Shown here piece by piece: positions 36,072 through 46,601 of a DNA stretch of 64,000 nucleotides. The position numbers were made by a program, and so were the translations under genes. A model generated the notes under the pieces. It was given only the letters and a program-made list of their open reading frames with translations. It did not search any database and was not told where the DNA came from. Source of the DNA: Desulfobacteraceae bacterium Eth-SRB1 (GTDB lineage Bacteria; Desulfobacterota; Desulfobacteria; Desulfobacterales; ETH-SRB1); NCBI GenBank assembly GCA_004193555.1, contig RPGP01000001.1, positions 1,104,790-1,168,789 of the forward strand, in the 5' to 3' direction. The first letter of the stretch is position 1. The number at the start of each line of letters is the position of its first letter.

Positions 36072-37445
36072 ATGAGTGATTTAAAACCATCAGAAACAGT
36101 ATGTGCGCTTGATAAATATATTATTGGCCAGCACAAGGCAAAGCGTTCAGTGGCTGTTGCTTTGAGGAATAGATGGCGAAGGCAACAGGTCCCTGAAGAA
36201 CTGCGTGATGAAATTGCGCCGAAAAATATTATTCTTATCGGCCCAACAGGAGTGGGGAAAACCGAGATTGCAAGAAGGCTTTCCAGGCTTACCGATTCTC
36301 CGTTTGCCAAGGTCGAGGCATCCAAATTTACCGAAGTTGGATATATGGGCAGGGATGTTGAATCGATGGTAAGGGATCTGGTTGAACTTACCGTAAACAT
36401 GGTGAGAACAAGGGCGCAGGAAGCTGTGGAAGAAAAGGCGCAGCAGATTGCCGAAGAAAGAATGCTTGACCTTTTGCTCCCAAAGCCAAGAGTGCAGCAG
36501 ACAAAAACCGCTGATGATTCAGAAGAACCGCCTTTGGGGCTTATAACGCAAGACACCAATGAATCATCATCTACAAGAGAAAAGCTACGCAACATGCTCC
36601 GAGAAGGAAAGCTGAACAATAGATATGTTGACCTTGCTGTTGAGCAACAGGCAACGCCTGTTGTGGAAATTTTTTCCAACATGGGCATAGAGGAGATGGG
36701 CATTAACTTTAAGGATATGTTAGGCGGTTTAATGCCCAAAAACACAAAGAGAAGGAAGCTTAAAGTTCCTGAAGCCATGAAAATTCTGGCCCAGGAAGAG
36801 GCTCAGAATCTTGTGGATATGGAAGAGGTCGTAAGTAGAGCAATTGAAAAGGTTGAACAGACCGGAATAATTTTTCTTGATGAGATAGACAAAATTGTAA
36901 GCAAAAACGGCAGCCACGGCCCTGATGTCTCCAGGGAAGGGGTGCAGCGGGATCTTCTCCCTATAGTGGAAGGCTGTAATGTTACAACCAAATACGGCCC
37001 GGTAAAAACCGACCATATCCTTTTTATTGCTTCCGGCGCTTTTCATACAATTAAGCCGTCAGATTTGATACCTGAACTTCAGGGCAGGTTTCCGATTCGT
37101 GTAGAGCTTGACTCTCTTGGAAAGGACGAGTTTATCAGGATACTGACCGAACCGAAAAACGCATTGCTCCTTCAATACCTGGCGCTTTTAAGGACAGAAG
37201 GCATTGATGTAGTCTTTGAAAATGATGCGGTGGCAAAAATTGCGGAAATTGCGGAAGATGTCAACAATCTGACTGAAAATATTGGAGCAAGAAGACTCCA
37301 TACACTCATGGAATATCTGCTTGAAGATATACTCTTTGATGCCCCTGACACGAAAGAAAAAAAGATTGTAATCGACGGAAAGTATGTTGATGATAAGTTA
37401 AAGGATATCAAAGACGATGAAGATTTCAGCAGATATATTCTTTAA
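36072..37445 (+). CDS. hslU: HslU ATPase/unfoldase
   Basis: A 457-aa AAA+ Clp/Hsp100 protein. Walker A is [14 protein letters not shown] (about residues 57-70) and Walker [14 protein letters not shown] (about 264). The I domain lies between them (about 110-240). The C-terminal end SRYIL carries the hydrophobic tail that activates HslV. It unfolds substrates for HslV. Confidence 0.96.
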   Translation: MSDLKPSETVCALDKYIIGQHKAKRSVAVALRNRWRRQQVPEELRDEIAPKNIILIGPTGVGKTEIARRLSRLTDSPFAKVEASKFTEVGYMGRDVESMVRDLVELTVNMVRTRAQEAVEEKAQQIAEERMLDLLLPKPRVQQTKTADDSEEPPLGLITQDTNESSSTREKLRNMLREGKLNNRYVDLAVEQQATPVVEIFSNMGIEEMGINFKDMLGGLMPKNTKRRKLKVPEAMKILAQEEAQNLVDMEEVVSRAIEKVEQTGIIFLDEIDKIVSKNGSHGPDVSREGVQRDLLPIVEGCNVTTKYGPVKTDHILFIASGAFHTIKPSDLIPELQGRFPIRVELDSLGKDEFIRILTEPKNALLLQYLALLRTEGIDVVFENDAVAKIAEIAEDVNNLTENIGARRLHTLMEYLLEDILFDAPDTKEKKIVIDGKYVDDKLKDIKDDEDFSRYIL

Positions 37446-37501
37446 CAGAATAATTTTGAATTTTTAGTTCTTAATTTAAAATTAGAGCGCAGCGATTTAT
37501 T

Positions 37502-38395
37502 ATGACTCCAAATGTTGCAGATATACTCATAGAAGCTCTTCCTTATATTCGTCGTTTTTACGGTATGACCATTGTAATTAAATACGGCGGGCATGCAATG
37601 GTTGATGAGCAGTTAAAGGAAGATTTTGCCAGAGACATCACTTTGTTGAAGTTTATTGGACTGAACCCGGTAGTAGTGCATGGCGGCGGTCCTCAAATCA
37701 ATTCTGTTCTCGATCAGATGGGAATCCGTCCCAAGTTTGTAAGGGGAATGCGTCTTACTGATGAGCAGACCATGGATGTGGTGGAAATGGTCTTAGGAGG
37801 CAAGGTCAACAAGGCGATTGTGGCGCAGATTAATCAGCAAGGCGGCAAGGCCGTTGGCTTAAGTGGTAAGGATGGAGAACTTATTTTAGCAAAAAAGCTC
37901 CATATCATGTATCAGGAGGAGGCTGATAAACCGCCTGAGATAATCGATCCGGGCATGGTTGGACAGGTGACGCATATCAACCCTGATATCATCAATACGT
38001 TGGCCAAACAGGATTTTATTCCAATTGTTGCTCCGGTCGGAGCAGGGGACTCCGGCGAAACGTTTAACATCAATGCTGATCATGTGGCAGGCAGAATAGC
38101 CATAGCGCTGAACGCCGGACGCCTTATTTATCTTACGGATGTTGATGGAGTGCTTGACACCTCGGGCCTGGCAATATCTTCAATCAATGCTGAAAGGATA
38201 AATAAGATGATTGAAGATAAAACCGTTTCCGAGGGAATGATTCCAAAGCTTGAGTGCGCCCTGGATGCGCTGAAAAACGGAGTTGAAAAGGTTCACATTA
38301 TTAATGGATGCAAACGTCATTCAGTATTGCTGGAGCTTTTTACCAACAAAGGGATCGGGACTGAAGTTACGTTAGCGCCCTTGGGGCGGATATAA
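37502..38395 (+). CDS. argB: acetylglutamate kinase
   Basis: Phosphorylates N-acetylglutamate, the second step to arginine. At 297 aa it shows [12 protein letters not shown] (ATP phosphate loop, about residue 23), [23 protein letters not shown], and TDVDGVLD. A long N-terminal helix ([14 protein letters not shown]) marks the hexameric, arginine-inhibited type, so this enzyme is the likely feedback point. It begins the argB-D-F-G-H series, each separated by spacers that carry repeats. Confidence 0.96.
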   Translation: MTPNVADILIEALPYIRRFYGMTIVIKYGGHAMVDEQLKEDFARDITLLKFIGLNPVVVHGGGPQINSVLDQMGIRPKFVRGMRLTDEQTMDVVEMVLGGKVNKAIVAQINQQGGKAVGLSGKDGELILAKKLHIMYQEEADKPPEIIDPGMVGQVTHINPDIINTLAKQDFIPIVAPVGAGDSGETFNINADHVAGRIAIALNAGRLIYLTDVDGVLDTSGLAISSINAERINKMIEDKTVSEGMIPKLECALDALKNGVEKVHIINGCKRHSVLLELFTNKGIGTEVTLAPLGRI

Positions 38396-38396
38396 G

Positions 38397-38580
38397 CGCC
38401 TAAAGTGAGCTAAAGTAAAGTGCCTAAAGTTAAGGAATTCTGCCATTTTATATATAGGTTCCTTAAGCCATCAATGCACAAGGGGAGCAAACTACTTCTA
38501 TCTTTGGGTTATCAATTAGCACGCCGAAGGCGTACCACAACTTTAGGCATTTTAGGCACTTTAATATACTTTAGGCACTT
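38397..38580. repeat. TAAAGTGCC-array element, copy 5
   Basis: Left array CGCCTAAAGTGAGCTAAAGT..., right array CAACTTTAGGCATTTTAGGC... . It occupies most of the argB-argD spacer, starting just after the argB stop. The interior includes GCACGCCGAAGGCGTACC. Confidence 0.8.
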
Positions 38581-38650
38581 TTTGTACAACAATCCATCTA
38601 TCCTATGGTACAAAATTTATTAGGCAAAAAATGGGATTTTATATCAAGTT

Positions 38651-39826
38651 ATGAATAAGATAATAAATAAAGCCGACAAGGTTATAGCAAAAACATATAA
38701 CAGGTTCCCGATTGTAATCACAAAGGGAAAAGGATGTACTCTATGGGATAACCATGGACGCTCTTATACCGATTTTGTCGCCGGCATTGCGGTATGCAAT
38801 CTTGGGCATGCGCATCCAGGAGTGTCAAAAGCCCTGTCAGATCAGGCAAGCGCCCTTGTTCATGTGTCGAACCTTTATTATACTGTTCCTCAGGTAGAGC
38901 TTGCGTCATGGCTTGTTGAAAACAGTTTTGCAGACAGGGTTTTTTTCTGCAACAGCGGGGCCGAGGCAAACGAGGCCGCTATAAAATTGGCCAGGAAGTA
39001 TCATAATGATAACGGTGATTTTTCCCGTAACAGGATAATCGCCATGGGAAAATCTTTTCACGGACGCACAATGGCTACCCTTTCCGCTACCGGCCAGGAT
39101 AAGATCAGGCATGGTTTTGAGCCGTTGCTTGAAGGATTTGATTTTGTAGAATTCAATGATATTAAATCCCTGCAAAATAAAATCGGAGCTTCAACATGTG
39201 CTGTTTTAATTGAGCCGATTCAGGGCGAAGGAGGAGTTCGTTGTCCCGATCCTGAATATTTGAAAACTGTAAGGCAGATTTGCAATGACACAGGCGTTCT
39301 CCTGATATTTGATGAAATACAGACAGGGATGGGACGTACAGGTGTGCTTTTTGCCCATGAGCATTTCGGAATTGAGCCGGATATTATGACCCTTGCCAAA
39401 GCCCTTGCCAATGGTTTGCCCATTGGCGCGATGCTGGCTAAAGAAGATATTGCAGAAGCCTTTGGCCCCGGCTCACATGCATCAACATTTGGAGGCACAC
39501 CCATTATTACCGCAGCTTCGCTCGAAGTAGTCAAAACGCTCGTCGAAGAAAAGATAATAGACAATTGCAGGGAAGTTGGCGCCTATTTTAAGGAAAAACT
39601 TTTCTGGCTGAAAAACAGGCATGAATCCATACTGGATGTTCGGGGACTCGGTTTACTGCTGGGTATAAAACTAAAAACAGAAGGGGCCCCTGTCGTTACA
39701 AAATGCATGGAGAAAGGGTTTTTAATAAACTGTATCCAGGAAAACATTTTGCGCTTTATTCCGCCTCTGATTATTAGTAAAGATGAGATTGATTCCCTTG
39801 TAGTATGCTTGGATGAAATATTATAA
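38651..39826 (+). CDS. argD: acetylornithine aminotransferase
   Basis: Class III PLP aminotransferase making N-acetylornithine; may also serve succinyl-DAP. At 391 aa, with FFCNSGAEANEAAIKLARK, SFHGRTMATLSATGQ, LLIFDEIQTGMGRTG and the PLP lysine in TLAKALANGLPIGAML (about residue 251). Flanked on both sides by array elements, suggesting that repeats entered the spacers of a former tight operon. Confidence 0.95.
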   Translation: MNKIINKADKVIAKTYNRFPIVITKGKGCTLWDNHGRSYTDFVAGIAVCNLGHAHPGVSKALSDQASALVHVSNLYYTVPQVELASWLVENSFADRVFFCNSGAEANEAAIKLARKYHNDNGDFSRNRIIAMGKSFHGRTMATLSATGQDKIRHGFEPLLEGFDFVEFNDIKSLQNKIGASTCAVLIEPIQGEGGVRCPDPEYLKTVRQICNDTGVLLIFDEIQTGMGRTGVLFAHEHFGIEPDIMTLAKALANGLPIGAMLAKEDIAEAFGPGSHASTFGGTPIITAASLEVVKTLVEEKIIDNCREVGAYFKEKLFWLKNRHESILDVRGLGLLLGIKLKTEGAPVVTKCMEKGFLINCIQENILRFIPPLIISKDEIDSLVVCLDEIL

Positions 39827-39828
39827 CT

Positions 39829-40008
39829 AAACTAAAGTGCGCTAAAAATGGCAGAATACCTTAACCCTGGCCCAGACCGATCACCAAAACTCTATACTCA
39901 AAAAGTCAGGTTTGGAATGATGCATAGGCTATATCAGTATAAATGAACGAGTCGCACCAGGGCGGGCTTTAGGCACTTTAATATACTTTAGGCATTTTAG
40001 GCACTTAA
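39829..40008. repeat. TAAAGTGCC-array element, copy 6 (degenerate left end)
   Basis: A short left array (CTAAAGTGCGCTAAAAATGG) and a full right array (TTTAGGCACTTTAATATAC, TTAGGCACTT) lie between argD and argF, starting at the argD stop. Confidence 0.65.
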
Positions 40009-40022
40009 ACCGAGAGGTTGAA

Positions 40023-40937
40023 TTGAAAAAAGATATACTGACACTTTTAGACCTTTCAAGAGAAGACTTTGAGATGCTCTTTGAGCTGGCCCTTGAACTT
40101 AAGAAAAGGCATAAAAATCGGGCTACAGATACGCCTCTTGCAGGAAAAACTCTTGCTTTGATTTTCGATAAACAGTCGACACGTACGCGCATTTCCTTTG
40201 AAACCGCAATGATTCAGCTTGGCGGGACGCCGATATTCATAAGCGCCAAGGATACCCAGATTGCCAGGGATGAACCGGTTAGAGACACAGCGAGGGTGCT
40301 TTCAAGATACGTGGACTGCCTTGCCATTAGAACCTATTCCCAGAATTTGCTGGAAGAATTTTCAAAATTTACCACTATTCCGGTTATAAATGCCCTGACA
40401 GACACTTACCATCCATGCCAGATTCTAAGTGATATTTTAACTGTGATAGAGTGCAGGGGCGGTTACGATGATCTTAAGATAACATGGGTTGGAGACGGTA
40501 ATAATGTATCCCATTCCTGGATCAACGCCGCATCTGTTCTTGGACTAAACCTGACATTAGCCTGTCCTGAAGGATTTTTTCCTGATCAAAAGATTGTTGA
40601 AAAAGCGCTTGGCAAAGGAAGCTGTAAAATTGTTATAACTTCGGATCCTGTTGAAGCGGCAAGAGATGCGGATGTGATTTATACCGATGTATGGGCCAGC
40701 ATGGGACAGGAAAATGAACATATAGCGAGAAAGCAGGCCTTTAAGTCTTTTCGGGTAGATAAAAGGCTGTTAGAGGTGGCTGCGAAAGATGTTATTGTAA
40801 TGCACTGCCTCCCGGCGCACAGAGGTGAAGAGATTAGCGAAGATGTTCTGGAAGGCCCGCACTCAGTTATTTTGGACCAGTCTGAAAATAAACTTCATAT
40901 GCACAAGGCTGTGCTTAAAACATTGATGAGCCGGTGA
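40023..40937 (+). CDS. argF: ornithine carbamoyltransferase
   Basis: Makes citrulline from ornithine and carbamoyl phosphate. At 304 aa it shows the carbamoyl-phosphate loop KQSTRTRISFE (about residue 48), LTDTYHPCQ and the ornithine-binding HCLPAHRGEEIS. The start is TTG at 40023, with GAGAGG upstream; no better ATG is in frame nearby. It begins 15 bases after array element 6. Confidence 0.95.
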   Translation: MKKDILTLLDLSREDFEMLFELALELKKRHKNRATDTPLAGKTLALIFDKQSTRTRISFETAMIQLGGTPIFISAKDTQIARDEPVRDTARVLSRYVDCLAIRTYSQNLLEEFSKFTTIPVINALTDTYHPCQILSDILTVIECRGGYDDLKITWVGDGNNVSHSWINAASVLGLNLTLACPEGFFPDQKIVEKALGKGSCKIVITSDPVEAARDADVIYTDVWASMGQENEHIARKQAFKSFRVDKRLLEVAAKDVIVMHCLPAHRGEEISEDVLEGPHSVILDQSENKLHMHKAVLKTLMSR

Positions 40938-40965
40938 ATATCTTAATTAATAACAGGAGTCGATC

Positions 40966-42174
40966 GTGTACGATAATGTAAAAAAAGTGGTTTTAGCCTA
41001 TTCAGGCGGACTCGATACATCTGTAATTTTAAAATGGCTCATCGAGACATATGCTTGTGATGTTATTGCATTTGCCGCCGATCTTGGCCAGGAAGAAGAG
41101 TTGGATCATCTAAAAGAAAAAGCGTTAAAAACCGGCGCAAAAGCGGTTTATATAGATGACCTGAAGGAAACCTTTGTAAAGGATTATGTGTTTCCGGCCT
41201 TTCGCGCAAATGCAGTCTATGAAGGACAATATCTGTTGGGAACATCTCTTGCGCGTCCTCTTATAGCGAAACGCCAGGTTGAGATTGCGCGGATTGAAGG
41301 AGCTGATGCTGTAAGTCATGGAGCGACCGGCAAGGGAAATGACCAGGTAAGGTTTGAGCTAAGCTACCTTGCGCTGAATCCTGATATAAAGATAATCGCT
41401 CCGTGGCGTGAATGGGATCTTAATTCCCGCACATCCCTGATGGAGTTTGCTGAAAAACACGGGATACCTGTCCCTACAACTCCTGCCAGGCCTTACAGCT
41501 CTGACAGGAATCTGCTGCATATCAGTTACGAGGGCGGCGTGCTTGAAGATCCATGGAAGGAACCTCCAGGAGACATGTTTATACTGACTGTTTCGCCAAA
41601 GGATGCGCCAAAAGAGCCTGAAACAATAGAAATAACTTTCAAACAGGGAGATCCTGTTGCGATCAATGATAAACAACTGTCACCTGCGAATCTCCTCAGA
41701 GAGCTAAACAGGCTGGGCGGCCGTTACGGCATAGGCAGGCTGGATATCGTTGAAAACCGTTTTGTCGGGATGAAGTCCCGCGGTGTATATGAAACACCCG
41801 GCGGGACTATACTAAGGCTTGCCCATATGGCTGTCGAATCGATTGCCATGGACAGGGAGGTAATGCACTTTCGGGATTCACTGATACCAAAGTATTCTGA
41901 AATTATCTATAACGGTTTCTGGTTTTCACCTGAGATGAAGCTTCTGCAGGATATGATCGACAATACGCAGATAAATGTTTCAGGTGTTGTCCGCCTGGAG
42001 CTTTACAAGGGAAACTGTCGTGTTTTGGGGCGAAAATCCGATGAATCGATTTACAATGAAGCTTTTGCCACATTTGAAGATGACAGTGTGTACAGCCAGA
42101 AAGATGCTGAAGGTTTTATACGGCTGAATGCGCTGAGATTACGCCTTCAGAAAATGATGAAATCAGGGAAGTAA
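40966..42174 (+). CDS. argG: argininosuccinate synthase
   Basis: ATP-dependent ligation of citrulline and aspartate. At 402 aa, with the PP-loop [15 protein letters not shown] (about residues 10-24), [18 protein letters not shown] and a GTG start at 40966 preceded by AACAGGAG. It is 28 bases from argF, so it is co-transcribed. Confidence 0.96.
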   Translation: MYDNVKKVVLAYSGGLDTSVILKWLIETYACDVIAFAADLGQEEELDHLKEKALKTGAKAVYIDDLKETFVKDYVFPAFRANAVYEGQYLLGTSLARPLIAKRQVEIARIEGADAVSHGATGKGNDQVRFELSYLALNPDIKIIAPWREWDLNSRTSLMEFAEKHGIPVPTTPARPYSSDRNLLHISYEGGVLEDPWKEPPGDMFILTVSPKDAPKEPETIEITFKQGDPVAINDKQLSPANLLRELNRLGGRYGIGRLDIVENRFVGMKSRGVYETPGGTILRLAHMAVESIAMDREVMHFRDSLIPKYSEIIYNGFWFSPEMKLLQDMIDNTQINVSGVVRLELYKGNCRVLGRKSDESIYNEAFATFEDDSVYSQKDAEGFIRLNALRLRLQKMMKSGK

Positions 42175-42249
42175 AAAAAAGAGGTTCGTGATTAATTTTG
42201 AGTAGTTTCTTAACCGCACAAACTGATAAATAGTACAATGAGGTTATAT

Positions 42250-43629
42250 ATGTCTGAAAAGCCCTGGGGTGGCAGATTCTCCGAAAAGACAGATAGAATT
42301 GTTGAGTCTTTTACATCTTCGATTAATATCGATAAGAGGCTTTATCCTTACGATATTGAAGGCAGCATTGCCCACTGCAAAATGCTTGCCGAGGTGTCGA
42401 TTATTACAGAAGAGGAAGCCTCCTCTTTGATCCAGGGCCTTGAGAAAATTAGAAGGGAGATAGAGAGGGGGAAATTCCAGTTTGATGACAGCCTGGAAGA
42501 CATCCATATGCATATTGAATCCACGCTTCTCCAGAATGTCGGAAAGGTTGCCCAGAAGCTGCATACTGCAAGGAGCCGTAACGACCAGGTTGTGCTTGAT
42601 GTCCGTATGTATTTAAAAAATGAGACTTTAAAGATCATGCATGGCCTTGCGAAACTGAAAAAGGTTATACTTGCATTTGCCAGGGACCACGTAGATACGA
42701 TTTTACCCGGATATACCCATCTTCAGAGAGCTCAACCGGTTCTTCTGGCTCACCATATGATGGCTTATTATGAGATGTTTTTGCGTGATTCGGAAAGGTT
42801 CGGAGACAGTCTGAAACGGATAAACGTAATGCCGCTGGGAAGCGCAGCCCTCGCCGGCACCACCTACCCTATTGACAGGGCATACACTGCAAAGCTTCTT
42901 GATTTTCCGGAGATATCAAGAAACAGCATAGATTCGGTGTCTGACAGGGATTTTATCATAGAATTTTTATCAACGGCAAGTATATGTATGGTGCATTTCA
43001 GCCGTTTGTCGGAAGAGTTAATACTGTGGTCGTCATCTGAATTCGGTTTTATTGAGCTTCCTGATTCTTTTGCCACAGGAAGCAGTATTATGCCCCAAAA
43101 GAAAAACCCTGATGTGCCTGAACTGATCCGCGGGAAAACCGGTATAGTTTTTGGAAACTTAATGGCTCTTTTATCCATTATGAAATCATTGCCCCTTGCG
43201 TATAACCGCGACATGCAGGAAGATAAAAGGCCGCTTTTTGATACAGTCGACATATTAACGGCATGCATAACAATTTGCGCGGCAATGATTCCAAAATTGA
43301 AAATAAACAAAGAAGCAATGCGCATGGCTACATGCAAGGGGTTTTTAAACGCAACAGATATGGCTGATTATCTTGTAATCAGGGGCATACCGTTTCGACA
43401 GGCACATGATTGTGTCGGCAAGGCTGTAATCTATGCTAAAGATAATAATAAAGAGCTTCATGAACTTACCTTAAAAGAATTAAAAACCTTTTCATCCCTT
43501 ATTAAAAAAGATGTTTTTAATATTTTAAAAACAGAGCAGATGATTAACAGAAGAAAATCTTTTGGCGGAACAGCCAAAGAAAATGTCATGGCAGCCATTA
43601 AGGAGGCGGAGAAAAATCTTGAGATTTAA
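42250..43629 (+). CDS. argH: argininosuccinate lyase
   Basis: Releases arginine and fumarate from argininosuccinate. Start taken at ATG 42250 (MSEKPWGGRFSEKTD), the usual family N terminus; an ATG at 42238 adds four residues. About 459 aa. Signature GSSIMPQKKNPDVPE (catalytic Ser loop, about residue 278) and TARSRNDQV. It overlaps the next lipoprotein gene by 11 bases. Confidence 0.95.
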   Translation: MSEKPWGGRFSEKTDRIVESFTSSINIDKRLYPYDIEGSIAHCKMLAEVSIITEEEASSLIQGLEKIRREIERGKFQFDDSLEDIHMHIESTLLQNVGKVAQKLHTARSRNDQVVLDVRMYLKNETLKIMHGLAKLKKVILAFARDHVDTILPGYTHLQRAQPVLLAHHMMAYYEMFLRDSERFGDSLKRINVMPLGSAALAGTTYPIDRAYTAKLLDFPEISRNSIDSVSDRDFIIEFLSTASICMVHFSRLSEELILWSSSEFGFIELPDSFATGSSIMPQKKNPDVPELIRGKTGIVFGNLMALLSIMKSLPLAYNRDMQEDKRPLFDTVDILTACITICAAMIPKLKINKEAMRMATCKGFLNATDMADYLVIRGIPFRQAHDCVGKAVIYAKDNNKELHELTLKELKTFSSLIKKDVFNILKTEQMINRRKSFGGTAKENVMAAIKEAEKNLEI

Positions 43630-44056
43630 ACTTTCTATCCTGATTGTTCTAATAATTATTTTATGCGGATGCGGCAGAAAGGCTTTGCCTGTCCCCCCGC
43701 GCCATGAACCACCTCCGACTGTTAATGATTTAAGTTCCAGTATAGAGGGTGACATGCTCAGGTTGTCTTGGACAGTTCCAGAAGCAAACAAAAAAATCAT
43801 GTCAAACCTGAGCGGTTTTGTGGTGTACAGATCAAAAAAAATGGTCTCAGGATCTGAGTGTAAAAAATGTCCTTTATTGTTTAAACGGATCGCTGATGTT
43901 CCCGTTGACGTTATCAATCAAAAAGATTCAAAGAAAAAAAATATGACATATAATGAAACGCTGGGAAAGGGCTACAGGTATATTTATAAGGTGGCCGTTT
44001 ATACAAATACAGGAGCTTCTGGAAAAGACTCCAATTACATAGAGTTTGACCACTAA
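43619..44056 (+). CDS. lipoprotein with fibronectin type III-like domain
   Basis: Start taken as TTG 43619 because AGGAGG sits 9-11 bases upstream and the frame gives a clean signal (LRFKLSILIVLIIILCGCG, lipobox LCGC); about 145 aa. The first mature residues CGRKALPVPPRHEPPP recall the short LptM/YifL-type lipoproteins often found next to lysA/dapF. The following part (SIEGDMLRLSWTVPE...) resembles a fibronectin type III fold. It sits between argH and lysA, the usual place for LptM-like genes. Outer-membrane anchoring is expected. Confidence 0.75.
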   Translation: MRFKLSILIVLIIILCGCGRKALPVPPRHEPPPTVNDLSSSIEGDMLRLSWTVPEANKKIMSNLSGFVVYRSKKMVSGSECKKCPLLFKRIADVPVDVINQKDSKKKNMTYNETLGKGYRYIYKVAVYTNTGASGKDSNYIEFDH

Positions 44057-44081
44057 CGAGCAAAAGAAACAGAGGCCATAT

Positions 44082-44283
44082 GTCAGAAGGTCAGAAGGTC
44101 AGAGGTCAGAGGTCAGAAGGTCAGAAGGTCGGAAGGTCGGAAGGTCGGAAGGTCGGAAGGTCGGAAGGTCGGAAGGTCAGAAGGTCGGAAGGTCAGAGGT
44201 CAGAGGTCAGAGGTCGGAAGGTCGGAAGGTCGGAAGATTAGAAGATTAGAAGATTAGAAGATTAGAAGATTAGAAGATTAGAT
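44082..44283. repeat. 8-bp minisatellite (TCGGAAGG then ATTAGAAG units)
   Basis: About 200 bases of tandem octamers: TCAGAAGG/TCGGAAGG units with occasional TCAGAGG heptamers, then a clean run of ATTAGAAG units up to lysA. It is purine-rich on the + strand, so it could form triplex DNA or vary in length. A 67-codon frame through it is an artefact. Confidence 0.9.
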
Positions 44284-44297
44284 AGAAACGAGCAATT

Positions 44298-45563
44298 ATG
44301 AATCATTTCTTATACCGCGGCAATGAGATGTATTGTGAAGATATTCCAATCAAAATTATTGCAAAGCAGGTAGGGACCCCATTTTATTTATACAGCCATG
44401 CTACTTTAAAACGCCATTTCTTAATCTTTAACGAGGCCTTTGACGGCATGGAAAGGCTGGTATGTTTCTCTGCAAAGGCGAATACAAATCTGGCTGTGTT
44501 AAAACTGTTCGCAAACCTTGGAAGCGGCCTTGATATTGTTTCACGAGGAGAGCTTTTCCGGGGATTAAAAGCCGGTATTTCGCCTGACAAAATTGTTTAT
44601 TCAGGTGTTGGAAAGCGGGTTGATGAAATAGACTACGCGCTTTGTAAAAAAATATTGATGTTCAATGTCGAATCCTTTGAGGAGCTTGAGCTTATAAACC
44701 AGAGGGCCGGCCGGCTTAAATTAAAAGCGCCTGTAGCCATCAGGGTGAATCCCGACGTTGACCCTAAAACCCATCCGTATATTTCAACCGGCCTTAAAGA
44801 AAATAAGTTTGGTGTTGATTATAAGACGGCAATTGAAGCATACAAAAATGCAAACAGTCTAAAAAATATAAAAATAATCGGCATTGACTGCCATATCGGA
44901 TCGCAGATTACCGAAACCGGACCCTTTGAGGATGCTCTCAAGAGCATCAGGATGCTGATATATGAATTAAAAGATTTAGGCATAGAGATCAAATATCTTG
45001 ATATGGGTGGAGGGCTGGGAATAACCTATCACGACGAATCACCTCCTCAGCCAAGTGAATATGCCGGATCCATAATTAAGCTGCTTAAAGGAATGCAGAT
45101 CAAACTAATACTGGAGCCAGGCAGGGTTATTGTCGGAAATGCTGGGATACTGGTTACCAAGGTTCTTTATAAAAAATCGTATGATGCGAAAAAATTTGTT
45201 ATAGTTGATGCAGGCATGAACGATCTGATGCGTCCTGCATTGTATAAATCTTTTCATAATATAGAGCCGGTTGTAAAATCTAAAGGCAGATCGATAATTG
45301 CGGATATCGTAGGGCCGATTTGCGAAACAGGTGATTTCCTGGCTCTTGACCGTAAAATTACCGATGTTAAAAACGGGGATCTTCTTGCGGTCATGAGCGC
45401 TGGAGCATACGGATTTACCATGTCATCCAATTACTGTTCAAGGTTGCGGGTACCCGAAGTAATGGTAAAGGACAACCAATTTTATGTTGTAAGGGCGCGG
45501 CAGGAATACGAGGACTTAATTAAAGGGGAGTCTATACCGCCGTCGTTTATGAAGAAAAAGTAA
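44298..45563 (+). CDS. lysA: diaminopimelate decarboxylase
   Basis: Last step of lysine synthesis. PLP alanine-racemase-like barrel, 421 aa, with the PLP lysine in VCFSAKANTNLAVLK (about residue 54), GIDCHIGSQI, GGGLGITY and LEPGRVIVGNAG. The catalytic Cys is in VGPICETGD (about residue 344). Its stop codon lies inside the left arm of the inverted repeat 45561-45576. Confidence 0.96.
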   Translation: MNHFLYRGNEMYCEDIPIKIIAKQVGTPFYLYSHATLKRHFLIFNEAFDGMERLVCFSAKANTNLAVLKLFANLGSGLDIVSRGELFRGLKAGISPDKIVYSGVGKRVDEIDYALCKKILMFNVESFEELELINQRAGRLKLKAPVAIRVNPDVDPKTHPYISTGLKENKFGVDYKTAIEAYKNANSLKNIKIIGIDCHIGSQITETGPFEDALKSIRMLIYELKDLGIEIKYLDMGGGLGITYHDESPPQPSEYAGSIIKLLKGMQIKLILEPGRVIVGNAGILVTKVLYKKSYDAKKFVIVDAGMNDLMRPALYKSFHNIEPVVKSKGRSIIADIVGPICETGDFLALDRKITDVKNGDLLAVMSAGAYGFTMSSNYCSRLRVPEVMVKDNQFYVVRARQEYEDLIKGESIPPSFMKKK

Positions 45564-45761
45564 CCGTTCACGGTTTACAGTTATCGGTTCACGGTTTAAA
45601 AAAAACAGAAGGTAGAGGAGAATTGCGGGGTTCTCTTTTGAAGATTTAGAAGCTTGGGAAAAATGCGGAAGGAAGCGAAAGAATTAATTCAAGAGTTGAA
45701 ATCAATATCCAAAATGCTTCAATCGTTGCATAGTTCTATTAGAAAAAACCGTGAACGGTTA
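45561..45761. mobile_element. TAACCGTTCACGGTTT-bounded element with four-helix-bundle remnant
   Basis: A perfect 16-bp inverted repeat (45561-45576 and 45746-45761) brackets 169 bases. Inside, FSFEDLEAWEK and, after a one-base shift, KEAKELIQELKSISKMLQSL look like the first and last helices of a small four-helix-bundle (23S rRNA intervening-sequence-like) protein with its middle deleted. It fills the lysA-dapF spacer exactly. Confidence 0.65.
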
Positions 45762-45767
45762 CGAATT

Positions 45768-46601
45768 ATGAGACATATCGAATTCTACAAGACAAGCGGC
45801 AGCGGTAACGATTTTATTATAATCGACAACAGAAATAAGGTTGTTGACGAGAAGAATCTAAAAACATTTATCGAAAAAATATGCCGCAGAAAAATGTCGG
45901 TGGGCGCTGACGGGTTTATACTTATTGAAGAGTCTGGTTCTGTTGATTTCAGGTGGAGATTTTTTAATGCTGACGGAAACCCGGCCGAGATGTGCGGGAA
46001 CGGCGCAAGGTGCGCGGCCCGTTTTGCATATTTAAACAAGATCGCCGGCTCAAAGATGTCCTTTGAAACCATCGCTGGAATTGTTTCAGCAACGGTTTCA
46101 AACGACCTGGTAAAGATCAATATACCGGAGCCGGCTGAGCTTAAGACAGATTATTTGCTTGATCTAAAAAATGGCGCTTTAAAAATAAGCAGCATAAATA
46201 CCGGTGTTCCCCATGTGGTTATAGTTATGGACAGCCTAAACAATGTCGATGTTGTTAAGCTTGGCAGGGAAATCCGTTTTCATGACATATTTGCCACTGC
46301 CGGAACAAATGTAAACTTTATATGTCAAAATAAAGATGACACAATTTCCATCCGCACCTATGAACGTGGAGTCGAAGATGAAACCTTAGCCTGCGGCACA
46401 GGAGCTGTTGCCGCCGCTATTGTTACGGCATTTAAATTCGGGGCAAAATCACCTGTAAGGGTAATCACAAAGAGCGGGGAAAGTCTTTGTGTTTATCATA
46501 AAGAAAACAATGGCAAATATTCCGATGTTTATCTTGAGGGGGATGCTCGAATTATTTACAAAGGCAAGCTTTATGATGATGCATGGGAGTATGGTTTATG
46601 A
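45768..46601 (+). CDS. dapF: diaminopimelate epimerase
   Basis: Interconverts LL- and meso-diaminopimelate for peptidoglycan and lysine. Start ATG 45768 ([16 protein letters not shown]); the open frame further upstream is the element remnant. 277 aa. The two catalytic cysteines are in [13 protein letters not shown] (about residue 75) and [10 protein letters not shown] (about 211). There is no clear Shine-Dalgarno because the element's right arm ends six bases before the ATG. The stop overlaps dapL. Confidence 0.94.
   Translation: MRHIEFYKTSGSGNDFIIIDNRNKVVDEKNLKTFIEKICRRKMSVGADGFILIEESGSVDFRWRFFNADGNPAEMCGNGARCAARFAYLNKIAGSKMSFETIAGIVSATVSNDLVKINIPEPAELKTDYLLDLKNGALKISSINTGVPHVVIVMDSLNNVDVVKLGREIRFHDIFATAGTNVNFICQNKDDTISIRTYERGVEDETLACGTGAVAAAIVTAFKFGAKSPVRVITKSGESLCVYHKENNGKYSDVYLEGDARIIYKGKLYDDAWEYGL

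Noticed and set aside
44046-44249. 67-aa ORF rich in RSEGRKVG repeats
   Set aside because: It is translation of the octamer minisatellite; no ribosome-binding site and no non-repeat content.
44082-44283. Short regular repeats considered as a CRISPR array
   Set aside because: Units are 8 bp and tandem without unique spacers; no cas genes nearby.
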